This document shows positions 59,763 through 64,000 of a stretch of DNA of 64,000 nucleotides, piece after piece. The stretch's first letter is position 1; each line of letters starts with the position of its first letter. The DNA lies in NCBI GenBank assembly GCA_947179155.2, contig OX359264.1, positions 7,455,501 through 7,519,500 of the forward strand, in the 5' to 3' direction. Both the position numbers and the translations under genes were made by a program. The stretch is from Hedera helix. Taxonomy: Eukaryota; Streptophyta; Magnoliopsida; Apiales; Araliaceae. The notes beneath the pieces were generated by a model. That model saw only the letters and a program-made list of their open reading frames with translations. It was not told where the DNA came from and did no database searches.

Positions 59763-62700
59763 ATGGAGGCGTCCCTGCTCCAACGGTACCGTCGCGATCG
59801 CCGGAAGCTTCTCGATTTCATATTATCACCGTCCTCCGGCTTCATAAAAGAAATTCGAGCCTACTCCGGCGGCCCCGCCGCCTCCATTTCTTCCATTGAT
59901 TTCGATACTCTTAGTGCTGATTACATCCTCGATTGCATACAATCCGGTAAGTCAAGCTCTTCCTTCACCTTAATTTGTTTGTAATAAAAAATAAGCATCT
60001 GTATGGTTGCTGAAGATTAACCTAAGTATGGGAATGATATTTTGAGCTAATAAGTCTTTAATCTAGTAGAAATTAAGTTTTTTTCAGCTACCAAACAGGG
60101 GCTGATTTTGTTGCTTTGGTTTAATTTGGTTTTGATACGTGGTTAGGCGGAGTTCTTGATATATCAGAAGCAACTAGAAAGTTCACTGCTGAAGCTCAGT
60201 ACCCAATAATGGTAAGGAATTATACTATTATGCTCATTATTATATGAAATTTTCTGCGAAAATTGTATTTTGCATCAACTGGTGAGATTTTAAAGAATTG
60301 ACGTGTTCCGACCTTAATACTAGACAATATATTGATGCTAGAACATCAACGTCTCTACACTAGCTCGATAACATGTTTTGAGGTTCAAGCATATTAGCAT
60401 GTGCTTCTTATTGAGTGCATTTAGTCAACTCATGCACATCTACTTATTCAAATGTGCATCAAGGCCTATTTATTTGTGCATGCTGTTATCAAATTTTCCT
60501 TTGTCCTTTTACATGTCAGTGGGATTTCAAACGGCTTTATCTAGCCTACATGAATATTTAAGTGAACTGCTGAAAGTGTATTCTTTTATCATTTGTCAGC
60601 ACAAAAAAATTAAACATAGACTATTCTAAAGGGTTTGGCTTTTGATGCTTTTATTATATGTTTGTCTTTCCAAATAAATATTGACATCCATAGAAGGTTT
60701 TTTGTATAGAGTGAGAGATGTAACCCTAGCCTAAGTCATGAACAGCATATGGTTTTACAGGATAAAGCTTATGATATCGTTTCATTGTTGTGGGAATAAA
60801 AACCCGTAATTAGTTTATGTTGAGTAAATTATGGACATTAAATAATTGAGAAAAATCAGACATTTAAAAAGAAACCTGGTGATTGAGGGGTTCTATGCCT
60901 CGTAGAGGGGTATAATGCCTCGTAGAGGACTTCAACCAAAATAATGTTTTTAATGAAGAACAAATTGATTTAAATTTTAACTGGCAACAATGTAGTTACA
61001 TCTGACAAGCTATGATTAAAACTTGAAATTACAACTACGAAGATTACTATCTACTTGCTACTAGCTACTACAATGCTGTGTGACAATTTAGAACTAGTGT
61101 TATTGGAATGCAATTCGTTCAGTTCGTGGAAACAATACAGGTACGCAGTGTTTTACATAGGTTAAAACGCGGTATGCTAGGGTAGCTTTATATGATTGTT
61201 TATAGTTAGGAATTCTCATAGAATATAAATGTATTATACCTAAGTTTGATAGAAAATTTTTAGTTGAAAAAAGAAGTTAATTTTTCTACAAATAAATTAG
61301 TTCAAATATGATGTTTGAGTATCAAATACTAAGTTAGAATATTGATATTTGTGCAGTTATAGATAAAACAACAAAGAACAATTTTGATACACTAAATTTA
61401 GAGTATTGGTACATAAGAAGAGTACCATGTTTGGGTACGCAAGTAAGTACCAATATGTGATTCGTTAAGTCAATACGAGCATATGGTAACTCCATCTAGA
61501 ATTAATTTTAAACTAAGAGTACTACCATAAACTTTGGAGTACAGACTAAGCCAAGCCTGACGAAAAATTAATCCATGATAATCTGAAAAGTTACAATTCT
61601 ATTGTTGAATTGATGTTGCATGTGTATATGTAATTCTTGAGACTCCTTTTATAGAGGAGTTCTTCAACTGTTTCATAACTTATTATTGTCTCATGATCTC
61701 ATGCATTACTTTTCAACTAAATTCATCAGAAGAGCAGTTTCCTTCAGGCTGAATAACTGTCTGCTCTTCACAAGTTTATGTATATCCCATCTCTTTAATG
61801 CTTGTCTACTTGGCTTCATCAATGCCTTTGATCTTTATTGAAGCTTAATGGACAATTTAGTAAATGTATAAATCGTGTAACTATGTTAATTAATCCAATT
61901 AACATATGGTGTCAACAGTAATTAAATATTAGAATTTCACTAAAAATGCTTTTGCAATAGGATGTTGTGATTGTCTGAGGAAGATCACAATTCATGTGTT
62001 GCTTTTGACATTATCCGGCAAGAATCTTTCCAAATTTTCAATGCATCTAGAGCAAAATATTATTTAGGGAATAAGGGCTGCTTTATGTAGGTTTTTTTTT
62101 TTAACGAATTCATGTTATTCATGTCCTTCAAAATTTGGGAAAATTTAATCTCTGAATTGGGTTGATTGAGACTACTTTTTTTATTTTTTATTATTATTTT
62201 TATAAAATTGGTTTCCAGTAATAGCTTAAGAGCTTTGAATTTCTAATATATTTTCAGTTTATAATATTCACAAGTACAAGTATATGAATATCAAATTTGT
62301 TAGAATCTTACGATACACGATACGTATCTTACGAAACGATACGGAGATAATTCGATATGTATCGTAGGGTGAATCTAAAATGATACTGTATCATATGATT
62401 CTTACAATACGATACAATGCACGATACTTTTTAAAAGCAACCAACTTGAAAAAGTTTTCATGTAGATTCAAAAGACTAAAAACAATTTTTTAAAGCCTTT
62501 TCACATTTTAATTTTTTTGTTTTATAGATTAAAGGTGAATATGAATTTTTGTTTTCTCTTGTTACTCTATAAAGATTACTAAAATAATATCTAATAAATC
62601 AATTTAGAGTATTTTGGCTATTGTTTAACTTTAAAATTTATTCTTAGTCTATAATAATATTTACTTGACTACTTTTTTATATAGTCAACCTTGTGTTTTA

Positions 62701-64000
62701 TATGTTTAAATATATATTACTATATTTTTTATTTTGTTTCCATATCTTACGATACGTTACATAAAACATGATACGGGAGTTTTCGATAACGATATTATTC
62801 ATTATTTGACAACTATGATGAATATCTCAAATGAATAAAACTATTACTTTGTAGTAAAAGCTGACCAAAATTCATTGTTGGTATAAATAATGCTATAAAT
62901 TGCTTTCACAAGGTCAAATATTAAGTAAATAGACATGTCACAGTCGTGTGACAAAGTATAAAAGTTTCAAAAGGACTCCATGTGGCGGGTGGATTAGGGA
63001 ATATTATTTACTAGATTTGGGGTTACTTAAAGGAAAGAATGTGAGATAGTATGTGTCTCAATTAGGGGAAAGAGTTTGTATATACAGAATTTCAGGATCA
63101 TCGTTTCCTTCAGTGGGTGAATGGTTCTGACAGATTGTATTAGTAAAAAATTGGAATGCTTGAAGAATATGGAAGTCTTGGGAGGTGCAAGCTGTCATGG
63201 GCAGGACTACGAAGCTAAAACACGTTGAGTGTACAGTGGGGAATAGTCAGGGATCAGATTTTTGCATTAGAGGTGGTCTTATGGATTAACACTTAGGCAG
63301 GGGAAGCTTTACGAGTTAATGCGACAGAAATATCTCTTTCATCATCCTGTATATAGTTTGTCTTGCTTGTTATTGACTTTTTGCTTGTCCTGTCCTCCTT
63401 TAAAGGATGTCTTGTTCATACCATTTTGATATCTTTTACTTTTGTTTAATGTAATCTTTGTTCATGTTCAAATAAATCCTGTGACAAGATTATGTGATGA
63501 CTTTCAAAAATCTGGGTAAAGTGAGGAAGATAATTCAAAATAAATTCTTCTTAAATTCTGAGGATGAGAAAGATTTAATTAGCTATCTAAGTATAGGTAA
63601 CTGACCTCCTCCAATGGAAGTCTATGGAACTCTCATGAGATGCATTTTGGTCTATTAGTTTCTTTCTTTGCATTGGACTGAGTTTGGTAGAAAGTATGCT
63701 TGTTTGGTGTCCTTTTAAAATTTTTAAGCTTCTTCTCACAAAAAAGTTGTTTAAGATATGCTTTGTATGGTCATATTTTAGTTCATCCTAATGAGATGCT
63801 TTTCTTTAAACTCTTGTTCTTTAAAAACCGAGGCAAAATCTATTTGTCAAGTGTTCCAAGAACTAACAATCATATTATTGCATATCGTAAAAGGGATTTG
63901 CCTCTATGTCCTCTGTCTCCAACTTAACTTTTCGCTATTTTATTTATTCTTCTCTGCAGATGAATTCTCAGTTAGGGGATTCCTATTTTCTTGTTTCAGA
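59763..64000 (+). CDS. MUN-domain / DUF810 (unc-13 homolog, PATROL1 family) protein, first three exons, partial
   Basis: Exons 59763-59946, 60147-60211 and 63960 onward; the gene leaves the window. The ATG at 59763 opens MEASLLQRYRRDRRKLLDFI, the N-terminal signature of the plant unc-13/PATROL1-like family. Then come SADYILDCIQSGGVLDISEA, the junction of exons 1 and 2 (phase 1), and YPIM followed by MNSQLGDSYFLVS in exon 3, matching the GDSYFLVS found in the Arabidopsis relative At4g11670 as remembered. Family members carry a MUN domain further on and are linked to vesicle tethering and exocytosis (PATROL1 moves a proton pump in guard cells); the function of this subgroup is less known. Intron 2 is 3748 bp. 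Confidence 0.88.
62300..62800. repeat. 'acgatacg'-rich stretch in DUF810 intron 2
   Basis: 'cgatac' / 'gtatcgta' phrases occur many times at about 62310-62430 and again near 62740-62790, in inverted relation around an AT-rich core. This looks like the two ends of an unclassified non-autonomous element of about 0.5 kb. No target duplication was pinned down. The rest of the intron (60212-63959) shows nothing recognisable. Confidence 0.4.

Overview
This is a plant nuclear genomic window, almost certainly eudicot. It has spliced genes with GT-AG introns, protein families found only in plants or typical of them (an IQ67-domain calmodulin-binding protein, a plant-type membrane RING ligase, a plant MUN/DUF810 protein) and AT-rich intergenic DNA crowded with retrotransposons, a Helitron and MITEs. 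No tRNA, rRNA, CRISPR or bacterial-type feature was seen.

Layout. 1-2087: partial LTR on the minus strand running off the left edge. 4542-8774 (+): complete four-exon IQD gene (497 codons), similar to Arabidopsis IQD22. 11190-14487 (-): two broken genes side by side, a STOP1-like zinc-finger pseudogene and a rhomboid protease gene (RBL) that lost its last exon. 14678-15117: Tourist-like MITE. 15601-24298: decayed Ty3/gypsy element with one full and one truncated LTR. 25367-26074 (-): RPL24 pseudogene. 26141-44303: non-autonomous Helitron built on a ~484-bp tandem repeat. 44886-45385: hAT-like MITE. 47628-50806 (-): seven-exon RFC2 gene with an unexpected TAG at codon 5. 52968-58164 (+): five-exon membrane RING-H2 gene. 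59763 to the right edge (+): first three exons of a MUN/DUF810 (unc-13-like) gene. From memory, the last two are also neighbours in Arabidopsis (At4g11680/At4g11670), which suggests conserved synteny.

The most unusual object is inside the Helitron: a 15.5-kb palindrome at 27494-42970. Each arm reads LTR of family A, PBS, short internal region, a Tat/Ogre-like LTR with its PBS, and the first part of a gag. The arms meet head to head around a 10-nt spacer (33844-33853). The two outer ends are both LTR start (U3) termini, and a 5-bp duplication (TATAA) flanks the whole unit. The neighbouring Helitron tandem units provide an empty-site reference that fits a clean insertion at this point. The palindrome therefore seems to have inserted as one unit, as if a snap-back retrotransposon cDNA had been integrated through two U3 ends. 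Later a 3263-bp solo LTR inserted into the right arm (TSD GTTTA), and each arm lost different segments. If transcribed from either outer LTR, the locus would make a long hairpin RNA.

The nesting order can be read directly: solo LTR in palindrome, palindrome in Helitron, Helitron beside the RPL24 pseudogene. The working genes (IQD, RING, DUF810 and perhaps RFC2) have no operon-like relationship. Exon boundaries were derived by hand from splice signals, reading-frame phase and family conservation recalled from memory; no alignments were run.
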